Both the position numbers and the translations under genes were made by a program. Below, piece after piece: positions 39,064 to 47,114 of a DNA stretch of 64,000 bases (within the stretch, counting starts at the first letter, position 1; every line of letters begins with the position of its first letter). Source of the stretch: Pseudomonas frederiksbergensis (lineage in GTDB: Bacteria > Pseudomonadota > Gammaproteobacteria > Pseudomonadales > Pseudomonadaceae); contig NZ_MOBR01000001.1 in assembly GCF_003732705.1 (NCBI RefSeq), positions 62,001 through 126,000 on the forward strand, given 5' to 3'. The notes under the pieces are model-generated. The model saw only the letters and a list, made by a program, of their open reading frames with translations. It was not told where the DNA came from and searched no databases.

Positions 39064-39136
39064 TCTTCGCGAGCAGGCTCGCTCCCACAATGGATGTGTG
39101 TACACCGTTCATGTGGGAGCGAGCTTGCTCGCGATA
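39064..39136. repeat. REPIN
   Basis: CTTCGCGAGCAGGCTCGCTC and GGGAGCGAGCTTGCTCGCGA in inverted orientation between the convergent TerC and thioredoxin-like genes. Confidence 0.9.
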
Positions 39137-39160
39137 GCGATCTTCCCAACGACAAAAATC

Positions 39161-39592
39161 TCAAGCCCTGACCAAGTAACGTGCCCGAGCCACCGTGCAC
39201 AGGCCCCGAAAAGTCCGCCGCAACCAAACCAAATCATGCCCCGGTTTCCGAGCCACCTGCCGGGGCTTCACCTTCCCGACATGCGCCACAAAATCCTCCG
39301 CCAGCGATTGTGGACTACCAATCCCCTTAAGCTTTTTAACCAGTTTCCCATCCTTGTAAAACAACACCGTCGGCGTCCCCGTAACGTTCGGATGCCGGGG
39401 CGATTCACTGGTATTCAACATATAAACATCCGCCCGATGCCGATACGCCTCGGCAATCCCCCGAAAAACCGGCTCGGCCTCTTCACAGGCAGGGCAGTGC
39501 TGATTGCCGAAGTACAGAATCACCGGACGCCAGGTTTTCAGGGCCTTGCGGTAGGTCGGGGCCAATGCCGTTTGCGCGGTAGTCGAAGTCAT
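39161..39592 (-). CDS. Thioredoxin-fold protein
   Basis: A 143-residue protein with a strong AGGAG site. The thioredoxin fold is clear: WRPVILYFGNQHCPACEEAEPVF holds the redox CPAC, and TGTPTVLFYKDGKLVKKLKG has the cis-proline loop. There is no signal peptide, so it is cytoplasmic. The C-terminal 40 residues are Arg-rich (KPGHDLVWLRRTFRGL...). The CPAC in place of CGPC suggests a specialised reductase or reductant-sensing role. The partner is unknown. Confidence 0.85.
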   Translation of the reverse strand: MTSTTAQTALAPTYRKALKTWRPVILYFGNQHCPACEEAEPVFRGIAEAYRHRADVYMLNTSESPRHPNVTGTPTVLFYKDGKLVKKLKGIGSPQSLAEDFVAHVGKVKPRQVARKPGHDLVWLRRTFRGLCTVARARYLVRA

Positions 39593-39866
39593 TGAAGTCT
39601 CCTTTTCACAACAATCATCGAAGGCTTGTTGACGGTAAAGGAGGGTGTCGGGCGGGTCTACTGTCAGAAATTACAGGTGGGCCCGCAAACGGCACGGTGC
39701 CACATTTTGAATCGCCACCCGCCGAATGTGGTGCAAGTACCCGCCCACGTGTGTCCCCCGGTAGCGCTCTCCCGCCCATGCGTTCGGTAACGCTTTTCCC
39801 GCGCAAAACCGCATCCCTTTGATTCAAAACACCTTTCAATCTCCCCAACATCACCCCCACATCCTA
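39593..39866. other. Non-coding stretch, nothing recognised
   Basis: The gap between the divergent thioredoxin-like gene and the ABC importer operon. Both-strand frames here are short and lack ribosome sites. Apart from the promoter elements listed separately at its right end, I see no repeat or RNA motif in it. Confidence 0.6.
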
Positions 39867-39882
39867 TGGCACACTTTCTGCT
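39867..39882 (+). promoter_or_regulatory. Sigma-54 promoter for the ABC importer operon
   Basis: TGGCACACTTTCTGCT fits the -24/-12 consensus (TGGCAC-N5-TTGC type) with the exact GG-N10-GC spacing. The predicted start of transcription is about 56 nt before the binding-protein ATG. Confidence 0.75.
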
Positions 39883-39887
39883 GTCTA

Positions 39888-39923
39888 TTCCGTTGTTACA
39901 CACCAATATCCGGTATAACGGAA
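39888..39923. promoter_or_regulatory. Inverted repeat, possible operator
   Basis: TTCCGTTGTTA and TATAACGGAA are inverted half-sites about 15 bp apart, overlapping the predicted transcription start. A regulator bound here would block the sigma-54 promoter; the IclR protein of this cluster is a candidate. Confidence 0.5.
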
Positions 39924-39948
39924 TACACAACACTCTGGAGTGCTTGCC

Positions 39949-40797
39949 ATGCATCGCCGACCTTCCTTGTTCAAAGCGTGTGTTTTTATCCTCGCGGCTT
40001 CGGCCGCTGCCATGGGTGTTGCCCAGGCGGCGGACAGTAAGCTCGATAGCGTGTTGGCCCGTGGCAAGTTGATCGTGGGGACGGGCAGTACTAACGCGCC
40101 GTGGCATTTCCAGGGAGCGGACGGCAAGTTGCAGGGGTTTGATATTGATATCGGGCACATGATCGCCAAGGGTTTGTTCAACGACCCGAGCAAGGTCGAG
40201 TACGTGGTGCAGTCGTCCGATGCGCGGATTCCGAACCTGTTGACGGACAAGGTCGACATCAGTTGCCAGTTCATCACCGTCACCGCCAGCCGTGCGCAGC
40301 AGGTTGCGTTCACCCTGCCGTACTACCGCGAAGGTGTCGGTCTGTTGCTGCCGGCGAACAGCAAGTACAAGGAAATCGAAGATCTGAAAGCCGCCGGCGA
40401 TAGCGTGACTGTGGCTGTGCTGCAGAACGTGTACGCCGAAGAACTGGTGCATCAGGCGCTGCCCAAAGCCAAGGTCGATCAGTACGACAGTGTGGATTTG
40501 ATGTACCAGGCCGTGAACTCGGGCCGTGCCGATACCGCCGCCACCGATCAGTCTTCGGTCAAATACCTGATGGTGCAGAACCCTGGCCGCTATCGCAGCC
40601 CGACTTACGCCTGGAGCCCGCAAACCTACGCCTGTGCAGTTAAACGTGGCGATCAGGATTGGCTGAACTTCGTCAACACGGTGTTGCATGAAGCCATGAC
40701 CGGCGTCGAGTTCCCGACCTACGCAGCGTCGTTCAAACAATGGTTCGGTGTTGATCTGCCGACCCCTGCCATTGGTTTTCCCGTCGAATTCAAATGA
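39949..40797 (+). CDS. ABC importer periplasmic binding protein (polar amino acid type)
   Basis: A 282-residue family-3 solute-binding protein with signal peptide MHRRPSLFKACVFILAASAAAMGVAQAA cut near ADS. The ATG at 39949 follows CTGGAG; a TTG three codons before it is weaker. The binding fold is shown by LIVGTGSTNAPWHFQGADG, GFDIDIGHMIAKGLF and TADQ-like ATDQSSVKYLM. It is the first gene of a four-gene importer. The linked catabolic genes suggest that the ligand is D-glucosaminate or a similar amino sugar acid. Confidence 0.92.
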   Translation: MHRRPSLFKACVFILAASAAAMGVAQAADSKLDSVLARGKLIVGTGSTNAPWHFQGADGKLQGFDIDIGHMIAKGLFNDPSKVEYVVQSSDARIPNLLTDKVDISCQFITVTASRAQQVAFTLPYYREGVGLLLPANSKYKEIEDLKAAGDSVTVAVLQNVYAEELVHQALPKAKVDQYDSVDLMYQAVNSGRADTAATDQSSVKYLMVQNPGRYRSPTYAWSPQTYACAVKRGDQDWLNFVNTVLHEAMTGVEFPTYAASFKQWFGVDLPTPAIGFPVEFK

Positions 40798-40849
40798 TCC
40801 CGTGAGAGCGGGGCGGCGATAACGCGCCCCGTTCAAGGTACTGCTGACC

Positions 40850-41512
40850 ATGAACTATCAGTTGAACTTTGCCGCCGTGTGGCGCGATTTCGACACCTTG
40901 CTGGCGGGGCTCGGTCTGGGTCTTGAGCTGGCGCTGGTGTCGATCGCCATCGGCTGCGTGATCGGCCTGCTGATGGCGTTTGCTTTGCTTTCAAAGCACC
41001 GCGCGTTGCGGGTGCTGGCGTCGGTGTACGTGACGGTGATCCGTAACACGCCGATTCTGGTGTTGATTCTGTTGATCTACTTCGCCTTGCCGAGCCTGGG
41101 TATTCGTCTGGACAAGATCCCCTCGTTCATCGTCACTCTGTCGCTGTATGCCGGGGCGTACCTGACCGAAGTGTTCCGTGGCGGGCTGCTGAGCATTCCC
41201 AAAGGGCAACGCGAAGCCGGGCTGGCCATCGGTCTTGGCGAGTGGCAGGTGAAAGCCTATGTCACCGTGCCGGTAATGCTGCGCAACGTGCTGCCGGCGC
41301 TGTCGAATAACTTCATTTCGCTGTTCAAGGACACCTCCCTGGCGGCCGCGATTGCGGTGCCGGAGCTGACCTATTACGCGCGCAAGATCAATGTCGAAAG
41401 CTACCGGGTGATTGAAACCTGGATGGTGACCACAGCGCTCTATGTTGCGGCTTGTTACCTCATTGCCATGATCCTGCGTTACCTCGAGCAGCGTCTGGCG
41501 ATCCGCCGATAG
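40850..41512 (+). CDS. ABC importer permease, HisM/GltJ type (1)
   Basis: A 220-residue inner-membrane permease of the amino-acid type. The ATPase-coupling EAA loop is EAGLAIGLGEWQVKAYVTVPVML. Around it are RNTPILVLILLIYFALP and the AYLTEVFRGGLLSIPKGQ motif. It pairs with the next permease 9 bp downstream to form the heterodimeric channel. No unusual features. Confidence 0.94.
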   Translation: MNYQLNFAAVWRDFDTLLAGLGLGLELALVSIAIGCVIGLLMAFALLSKHRALRVLASVYVTVIRNTPILVLILLIYFALPSLGIRLDKIPSFIVTLSLYAGAYLTEVFRGGLLSIPKGQREAGLAIGLGEWQVKAYVTVPVMLRNVLPALSNNFISLFKDTSLAAAIAVPELTYYARKINVESYRVIETWMVTTALYVAACYLIAMILRYLEQRLAIRR

Positions 41513-41521
41513 GAGCCTCCC

Positions 41522-42184
41522 ATGTACGAATCCCCTAGTTGGTTGCATGAATTGTGGGTGGCGCGGGAAGTGCTCTGGCAAGGCTTTCTGGTCACGGTGC
41601 AGTGCTCGGCCCTGGCGATTTTGCTCGGTACGCTGATCGGCATCGTCGCCGGCCTGGTGCTGACTTACGGCAATGTCTGGATGCGCGCACCGTTTCGTTT
41701 CTACGTCGATCTGATCCGTGGCACGCCGGTGTTTGTGCTGGTGTTGGCCTGCTTTTATATGGCACCGGCGCTGGGTTGGCAGATCAGTGCGTTTCAGGCC
41801 GGTGCGTTGGGGCTGACGCTGTTCTGTGGCTCCCACGTCGCCGAGATTGTGCGCGGTGCGCTGCAAGCCCTGCCACGTGGGCAGATGGAAGCGAGCAAGG
41901 CGATTGGCCTGACGTTTTATCAGTCCCTGGGTTACGTGTTGTTGCCTCAGGCACTGCGGCAAATCCTGCCGACCTGGGTCAACTCGTCCACTGAAATCGT
42001 CAAGGCCTCGACCTTGCTCTCGGTGATCGGCGTCGCCGAGTTACTGCTCAGCACGCAACAGATCATCGCCCGGACCTTCATGACTCTCGAGTTCTATCTG
42101 TTCGCCGGTTTCCTCTTTTTCGTCATCAACTACGCCATCGAATTACTCGGCCGGCACATTGAAAAGCGGGTGGCATTGCCATGA
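41522..42184 (+). CDS. ABC importer permease, HisM/GltK type (2)
   Basis: A 220-residue permease paralogous to the preceding gene. It has [20 protein letters not shown], the [24 protein letters not shown] coupling loop (read across its two halves) and C-terminal helices ([20 protein letters not shown]). It overlaps the ATPase gene by 4 bp (ATGA), so the two are coupled in translation. Confidence 0.94.
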   Translation: MYESPSWLHELWVAREVLWQGFLVTVQCSALAILLGTLIGIVAGLVLTYGNVWMRAPFRFYVDLIRGTPVFVLVLACFYMAPALGWQISAFQAGALGLTLFCGSHVAEIVRGALQALPRGQMEASKAIGLTFYQSLGYVLLPQALRQILPTWVNSSTEIVKASTLLSVIGVAELLLSTQQIIARTFMTLEFYLFAGFLFFVINYAIELLGRHIEKRVALP

Positions 42185-42972
42185 CTCAGACTTCTACTGC
42201 ACCAAACGGCCAGGCCCTGCTGGACATTCGCGGCCTGCACAAACAATACGGCAAGCTCGAAGTGCTCAAGGGCGTCGACCTGACCATGCAACGCGGCAAC
42301 GTGGTCACGCTGATCGGCTCCAGCGGATCCGGCAAAACCACGCTGTTGCGTTGTGTGAACATGCTCGAAGAATTCCAGGGCGGGCAGATCCTGCTCGACG
42401 GCGAGTCCATCGGCTATGACGAGGTCAACGGCAAACGCGTGCGCCACGCGGAAAAAGTCATCGCCCGCCATCGTGCGATGACCGGCATGGCGTTCCAGCA
42501 GTTCAACCTGTTTCCGCACCTGACGGCACTGCAAAACGTGACCCTCGGTTTGCTCAAGGTGAAAAAGCTGCACAAGGACGAAGCCGTGGCGCTGGCCGAA
42601 AAATGGCTGGAGCGCGTGGGCCTGTATGAACGCCGCGATCACTATCCGGGCCAGTTGTCCGGCGGTCAGCAACAGCGCGTGGCGATTGCCCGAGCGATTG
42701 CGATGAACCCGAGCCTGATGCTGTTCGACGAAGTCACCTCGGCCCTCGACCCGGAACTGGTCGGCGAAGTGCTGAACGTGATCAAAGGCCTGGCCGATGA
42801 AGGCATGACCATGCTGCTGGTGACCCACGAAATGCGTTTCGCCTTCGAAGTCTCGGACAAGATCGTGTTTATGAATCAGGGCCGGATCGAAGAGCAGGGG
42901 CCGCCAAAAGAACTGTTTGAACACCCGAAATCGCCACGTTTGGCAGAATTTCTCAAGAACACTCGTTTCTGA
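42181..42972 (+). CDS. ABC importer ATP-binding protein (amino acid type)
   Basis: A 263-residue ATPase. Walker [12 protein letters not shown], signature [17 protein letters not shown] and Walker [17 protein letters not shown] are all intact, followed by the H-loop [13 protein letters not shown]. It is closest to the GlnQ/HisP subfamily. It completes the importer with the binding protein and two permeases upstream and is followed 36 bp later by the RidA gene. Confidence 0.95.
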   Translation: MTQTSTAPNGQALLDIRGLHKQYGKLEVLKGVDLTMQRGNVVTLIGSSGSGKTTLLRCVNMLEEFQGGQILLDGESIGYDEVNGKRVRHAEKVIARHRAMTGMAFQQFNLFPHLTALQNVTLGLLKVKKLHKDEAVALAEKWLERVGLYERRDHYPGQLSGGQQQRVAIARAIAMNPSLMLFDEVTSALDPELVGEVLNVIKGLADEGMTMLLVTHEMRFAFEVSDKIVFMNQGRIEEQGPPKELFEHPKSPRLAEFLKNTRF

Positions 42973-43008
42973 TTTTTTCAGAAGAATTTTTAAGCAGGAG
43001 ACACACTC

Positions 43009-43398
43009 ATGAGCATTACTCGTTACGGCACCGGCGCCACTGCCGGTGGCGGTCAACCTCGTCCTTTCGCTCGCGCTGTTGAAGCCGATGGCTGGCTGCA
43101 CGTGTCCGGCCAGGTGCCGGCACTGGATGGTGAAATCATCGTGGGCGGCATCGTCGAGCAGACTCACCAGACCATGAAGAACCTGATCGCGATCCTCGAA
43201 GAAGCCGGTTACGGCCTCGAAGACGTGGTGCGTGCTGGCGTGTGGCTGGAAGACCCGCGGGATTTCTGGAGCTTCAACAAGGTCTTTTCCGAGTACTTCA
43301 AAAGCGAACACGCCCCGGCCCGGGCCTGCGTGCAGGCAAACATGATGGTCGATTGCAAGGTTGAGATTGACTGCATTGCGTACAAGAAAAAGGCTTGA
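43009..43398 (+). CDS. RidA-family enamine/imine deaminase
   Basis: A 129-residue protein of the RidA/YjgF family with a good ribosome site (CAGGAGAC). Family signatures are the N-terminal FARAVEADGWLHVSGQVPA, the EQTHQTMKNLIAILEEAG helix and the HAPARACVQANM segment with the arginine that holds the substrate carboxylate. RidA hydrolyses enamine/imine products of PLP-dependent dehydratases. That fits the PLP enzyme two genes further down and ties this gene to the same pathway. Confidence 0.92.
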   Translation: MSITRYGTGATAGGGQPRPFARAVEADGWLHVSGQVPALDGEIIVGGIVEQTHQTMKNLIAILEEAGYGLEDVVRAGVWLEDPRDFWSFNKVFSEYFKSEHAPARACVQANMMVDCKVEIDCIAYKKKA

Positions 43399-43411
43399 GA
43401 TTGGCGGTGAC

Positions 43412-43441
43412 TGCTTCGCGGGCAAGCCTCGCTCCTACAGG
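43412..43441. repeat. Single REP sequence
   Basis: One CTTCGCGGGCAAGCCTCGCT arm in the gap after the RidA gene, directly beside a family-2 repeat element. Confidence 0.75.
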
Positions 43442-43447
43442 GTATGT

Positions 43448-43557
43448 GATCGTTCCCACGCTCCGCGTGGTAATGCCGCCTGGGACGCTCCGCGTTCCGC
43501 TTTGATGTGACGCAGAGCGTCACGGGATGCATTCCCACGCAGAGCGTGGGAACGATC
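43448..43557. repeat. Palindromic repeat element, family 2 (copy B)
   Basis: Ends GATCGTTCCCACGCTCCGCG and its inverted partner as in the other copies. The inner arms differ (CGCTCCGCGTTCCGC / GTGACGCAGAGCGTCAC), so only the outer 25-30 bp is strongly kept. Confidence 0.85.
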
Positions 43558-43599
43558 ATTAGCGGTAAACTCCCGGCACTTTGAATGGGAACCTGAAAC

Positions 43600-44364
43600 A
43601 TGACCGAAGACACCATCAAGCGCCGGGCACGTGGTCTGGACCGGGCGTTCGATATTCTCGATTTCCTCAAGGAAATCGGCCAGCCCCTGCGCCCGAACGA
43701 AATCGCCAGCGGCATCGGCAGCCCGAAATCCACGGTCTACGAACTGGTGGCCTCGCTGCTGGAACGGCGCATCCTCGAACCCGTGGGCAAGGACGGTCAT
43801 GTCTACCTCGGCCGTCAGCTGTACTTCCTCGGGCAAGCGCACTTGCGCCATTTCGACCTGACCCGCGAGGCCGATCACGCCTTGCAGGAAATCGTCAGCC
43901 AGACCCATGAAACCGCGCAGATGTGCCTGCTCAACGGGCGCAAGTACACCGTGGCGCTGATGAAAGAGGGCGAGCGGCATTTCCGCATTTCCTCGGACAT
44001 CGGCGAAAACGCACCCATCCCCTGGACCGCCTCCGGGCGTCTGTTGCTGTCGCATTTGAGCGACCAGGCCATCATCGACCTGATCGACCACGACGACTTC
44101 ATCCTGCCCAACGGCGAACGTCTGCCGCTGGAACAGTTTCTCCAGGAAATCCGCCAGGCCGGTATCGACGGTTTCTTCTCGTTCGATAGCGTCGCCGATA
44201 CCTTCACCCATTGCTTCGCCGCCCCGGTCAAAGACCCCAACGGCGTGGCCATTGCCACCCTGTGCATCGTCGCTCCACGGGCCGATGCCAAGAACAACTA
44301 CAACGACTATCGCCGGGTGCTGATCGACAGCGCCAACAACCTGGCCCGGCGTATCAACGAATAA
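43600..44364 (+). CDS. IclR-family transcriptional regulator
   Basis: A 254-residue regulator with an N-terminal winged HTH (RAFDILDFLKEIGQPLRPNEIASGIGSPKSTVYELV) read as two helices, and a C-terminal IclR effector domain (LNGRKYTVALMKEGERHFRISSDIGENAPIPWTASGRLLLSH) with its ligand pocket. Position between the importer/RidA genes and the PLP enzyme suggests that it senses the transported compound or its keto-deoxy product and controls the cluster; the inverted repeat at the importer promoter is a candidate site. Confidence 0.92.
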   Translation: MTEDTIKRRARGLDRAFDILDFLKEIGQPLRPNEIASGIGSPKSTVYELVASLLERRILEPVGKDGHVYLGRQLYFLGQAHLRHFDLTREADHALQEIVSQTHETAQMCLLNGRKYTVALMKEGERHFRISSDIGENAPIPWTASGRLLLSHLSDQAIIDLIDHDDFILPNGERLPLEQFLQEIRQAGIDGFFSFDSVADTFTHCFAAPVKDPNGVAIATLCIVAPRADAKNNYNDYRRVLIDSANNLARRINE

Positions 44365-44403
44365 CAGCGGCTGCCTGCGGCCGCGAATGTAAGGAGTTCG
44401 AAC

Positions 44404-45621
44404 ATGTCTTCTGCCGAAACGACTGCCGCCGTAGATAAAGGCTTTGCGCACACCGGCGCGCACTTGGTGCGTGACGTCAGCCTGCCGGCGCTGGTGTTGC
44501 ACCGTGAAGCGCTGGAACACAACATCCGCTGGATGCAGGCGTTCGTCAGCAACAGCGGCGCAGAGCTGGCGCCCCACGGCAAAACCAGCATGACCCCGGC
44601 GCTGTTTCGCCGCCAACTGGATGCCGGCGCCTGGGGCATCACCCTGGCCAGTGCCACCCAGACCCGCGCGGCCTATGCCCATGGCGTACGCCGCGTGTTG
44701 ATGGCCAACCAATTGGTCGGCACGCCGAACATGGCGCTGATCGCCGATCTGCTGGCGGACCCGACGTTCGACTTTCATTGCATGGTCGATCACCCGGACA
44801 ACGTCGCCGACCTGGGGGCGTACTTCGCTTCCCGTGGCGTGCGTTTGAACGTGATGATCGAGTACGGCGTGGTCGGCGGCCGTTGCGGTTGCCGCACTGA
44901 AGCCGAAGTGGTGGCCCTGGCCCAGGCCATCGCGGCGCAACCGGCACTGGCGTTGACCGGGATCGAAGGTTACGAAGGCGTCATCCATGGTGATCATGCG
45001 GTCAGCGGCATCCGTGAATTCGCCTCTTCTCTGGTGCGCCTGGCGGTGCAGTTGCAGGACAGCGGGGCGTTCGCGATTCCCAAGCCGATCATCACCGCGT
45101 CCGGTTCGGCCTGGTACGACCTGATTGCCGAATCCTTCGAAGCCCAGAACGCCGGCGGACGCTTCCTCAGCGTGCTGCGTCCCGGCAGTTACGTGGCCCA
45201 TGACCACGGTATCTATAAAGAAGCGCAATGCTGCGTGCTCGACCGTCGCAGCGATTTGCACGAAGGCCTGCGCCCGGCGCTGGAAGTCTGGGCGCATGTG
45301 CAATCGTTGCCGGAACCAGGCTTTGCGGTGATCGCCCTCGGTAAACGCGACGTGGCGTATGACGCCGGTTTGCCGGTGCCATTGTTGCGCTACAAGGCGG
45401 GTGTGATTCCAGCGGTTGGCGACGATGTGAGCGCGTGCAAAGTGACGGCGGTGATGGACCAACACGCGTTCATGACTGTGGCGCCCGGCGTTGAATTGCG
45501 GGTCGGGGACATCATTTCGTTCGGCACATCGCACCCGTGCCTGACGTTTGATAAGTGGCGTACGGGGTGTCTGGTGGATGAGCAGTTGCAGGTGATTGAA
45601 ACCATGGACACCTGTTTCTAA
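44404..45621 (+). CDS. PLP enzyme of the D-threonine aldolase / D-glucosaminate dehydratase family
   Basis: A 405-residue fold-type III PLP enzyme (alanine racemase N-terminal barrel plus the D-serine dehydratase-like C-terminal domain). The Schiff-base lysine lies in ELAPHGKTSMTPALF; the PLP phosphate region is TASGSAWYDL. The C-terminal metal site is HAFMTVAP...ISFGTSHPCLTFDKW, matching the His/Cys metal ligands of D-serine dehydratases. D-glucosaminate dehydratase of P. fluorescens is of this family and needs Mn2+; with a KDG kinase next door this is the favoured role. D-threonine aldolase or D-amino-acid deaminase are alternatives. Confidence 0.87.
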   Translation: MSSAETTAAVDKGFAHTGAHLVRDVSLPALVLHREALEHNIRWMQAFVSNSGAELAPHGKTSMTPALFRRQLDAGAWGITLASATQTRAAYAHGVRRVLMANQLVGTPNMALIADLLADPTFDFHCMVDHPDNVADLGAYFASRGVRLNVMIEYGVVGGRCGCRTEAEVVALAQAIAAQPALALTGIEGYEGVIHGDHAVSGIREFASSLVRLAVQLQDSGAFAIPKPIITASGSAWYDLIAESFEAQNAGGRFLSVLRPGSYVAHDHGIYKEAQCCVLDRRSDLHEGLRPALEVWAHVQSLPEPGFAVIALGKRDVAYDAGLPVPLLRYKAGVIPAVGDDVSACKVTAVMDQHAFMTVAPGVELRVGDIISFGTSHPCLTFDKWRTGCLVDEQLQVIETMDTCF

Positions 45622-45641
45622 ACCCTGAAACCGAGGTAAGT

Positions 45642-45752
45642 GATCGTTCCCACGCTCTGCGTGGGAATGCCTCACTGGACGCTCTGCGTCCGCTTCGGCA
45701 TGTGACGCGGAGCGTCACGGGCTGCATTCCCACGCAGAGCGTGGGAACGATC
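45642..45752. repeat. Palindromic repeat element, family 2 (copy C)
   Basis: Boundaries GATCGTTCCCACGCTCTGCG and its inverted partner, with inner arms GGACGCTCTGCGTCC / GTGACGCGGAGCGTCAC. It lies between the PLP enzyme and the kinase of one cluster. Confidence 0.87.
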
Positions 45753-45780
45753 AACACCACCGAACCGCGAGATTCCCCCC

Positions 45781-46716
45781 ATGAACACCATCAACACCCT
45801 CGGCCCCAACACCCCGCGCATCGCCCTGATCGGCGAGTGCATGATCGAGCTCCAGCAGCGGCCCGACGGCAGCCTGCAACAAAGCTTCGGCGGCGACACC
45901 TTGAACACTGCGGTCTACCTGTCCCGGGAACTGGGAGTTGGTGGCACGGTGGATTACGTCACGGCCTTGGGCGATGACAGCTTCAGCGATGCCATGTGCC
46001 AGAGCTGGGCCGCCGAGAGCATTGGCCTGGACATGGTCCAGCGCTTGCCCGGTCGCTTGCCGGGTTTGTATTGCATCCAGACCGACGCCGCTGGCGAGCG
46101 ACGTTTTCTCTACTGGCGCAACGAAGCGGCGGTGCGCAGTTGCTTCACCACCCCGGCGGCCGCGCCGATTCTGGCGGCATTGCCGGATTACGATGTGCTG
46201 TATTTCAGCGGCATCACCCTGGCAGTGCTGGGCGAGCAAGGTCGGGAAAAATTACTGGAAACCCTGATCGAAGCCCGGCAGCGGGATGCGCGGATTGTCT
46301 TCGACAACAATTACCGACCACGTTTGTGGGCCTCGCTGGAAGAAGCTCGGGCGGCGTATCGCAGTGTGTTGCCGTACGTTGACCTGGCGTTGCTGACCGT
46401 CGATGACGAACAGGCGTTGTTCCATTTTTCCGATTGCGATGCAGTGTTTGAGGCGTACGCGCAGATCGGCACGCCGGAAGTGGTGCTCAAGCGTGGCGCT
46501 GAGGCGTGTTTGATTCGCTGTGGTGAAGAGTCATTCGAAGTGCCGGCGCAGAAAGTCGAGCGGGTGGTGGACACCACGGCGGCGGGGGATTCGTTCAGTG
46601 CGGCGTATCTGGCCAGTCGCCTCAAGGGCGGGAGCCCGGCAGAGGCGGCAGAGGCGGGGCATCGGTTGGCGAGCAAAGTCATCCAAGTGCCGGGCGCACT
46701 CATTCCCAAAACTTGA
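45781..46716 (+). CDS. kdgK: 2-keto-3-deoxygluconate kinase (PfkB family)
   Basis: A 311-residue ribokinase-type sugar kinase. The N-terminal substrate region reads IALIGECMIELQQRPDGSLQQSFGGDTLN, and the catalytic/anion-hole motif VVDTTAAGDSFSAAYLASRL is at the C-terminus. KDG kinase makes 2-keto-3-deoxy-6-phosphogluconate, which enters the Entner-Doudoroff pathway. The preceding PLP enzyme would supply KDG from D-glucosaminate. Fructokinase is a less likely alternative. Confidence 0.9.
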   Translation: MNTINTLGPNTPRIALIGECMIELQQRPDGSLQQSFGGDTLNTAVYLSRELGVGGTVDYVTALGDDSFSDAMCQSWAAESIGLDMVQRLPGRLPGLYCIQTDAAGERRFLYWRNEAAVRSCFTTPAAAPILAALPDYDVLYFSGITLAVLGEQGREKLLETLIEARQRDARIVFDNNYRPRLWASLEEARAAYRSVLPYVDLALLTVDDEQALFHFSDCDAVFEAYAQIGTPEVVLKRGAEACLIRCGEESFEVPAQKVERVVDTTAAGDSFSAAYLASRLKGGSPAEAAEAGHRLASKVIQVPGALIPKT

Positions 46717-46772
46717 AATGCAGTTCTGTGGCGAGGGAGCTTTTGTGGCGAGGGGGCCCTCAAGCCAACAGC

Positions 46773-47048
46773 TCAATCCCGATAAAACACCTGCACCAAG
46801 TGATAGCCAAACTTGCTCTTGATCGGCCCATGCACCACCCGCAGCGGTTTCTTGAAGATCACCGCATCGATCACCCCGACCATCTGCCCCGGCCACACTT
46901 CACCCAAATCGCCGCCGCGTTTGCCGGACGGGCAGGTGGAGTACTTTTTGGCCAGCACATCGAAGGCTTCGCCCTTGGCGATGCGTTGTTTGAGCTGCTC
47001 GGCTTCTTCCGAGGTTTTCACCAGAATATGGCGGGCTTGAGCTTTCAT
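46773..47048 (-). CDS. Parvulin-type peptidyl-prolyl isomerase
   Basis: A 91-residue single-domain parvulin (ARHILVKTSEEAEQLKQRIA, CPSGKRGGDLGEVWPGQM, KSKFGYHLVQV). It lacks a signal peptide and is probably cytoplasmic, like PpiC. A second paralogue is encoded near 63 kb. It lies alone, antisense to kdgK and upstream-adjacent to a hybrid kinase on the same strand. Confidence 0.93.
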   Translation of the reverse strand: MKAQARHILVKTSEEAEQLKQRIAKGEAFDVLAKKYSTCPSGKRGGDLGEVWPGQMVGVIDAVIFKKPLRVVHGPIKSKFGYHLVQVFYRD

Positions 47049-47114
47049 TGAGGCAGACCTTGTAACGGTGGTGGCTATGCTGGGGCCAGCGGGGGCGCGG
47101 GATTATGCCTGAAC

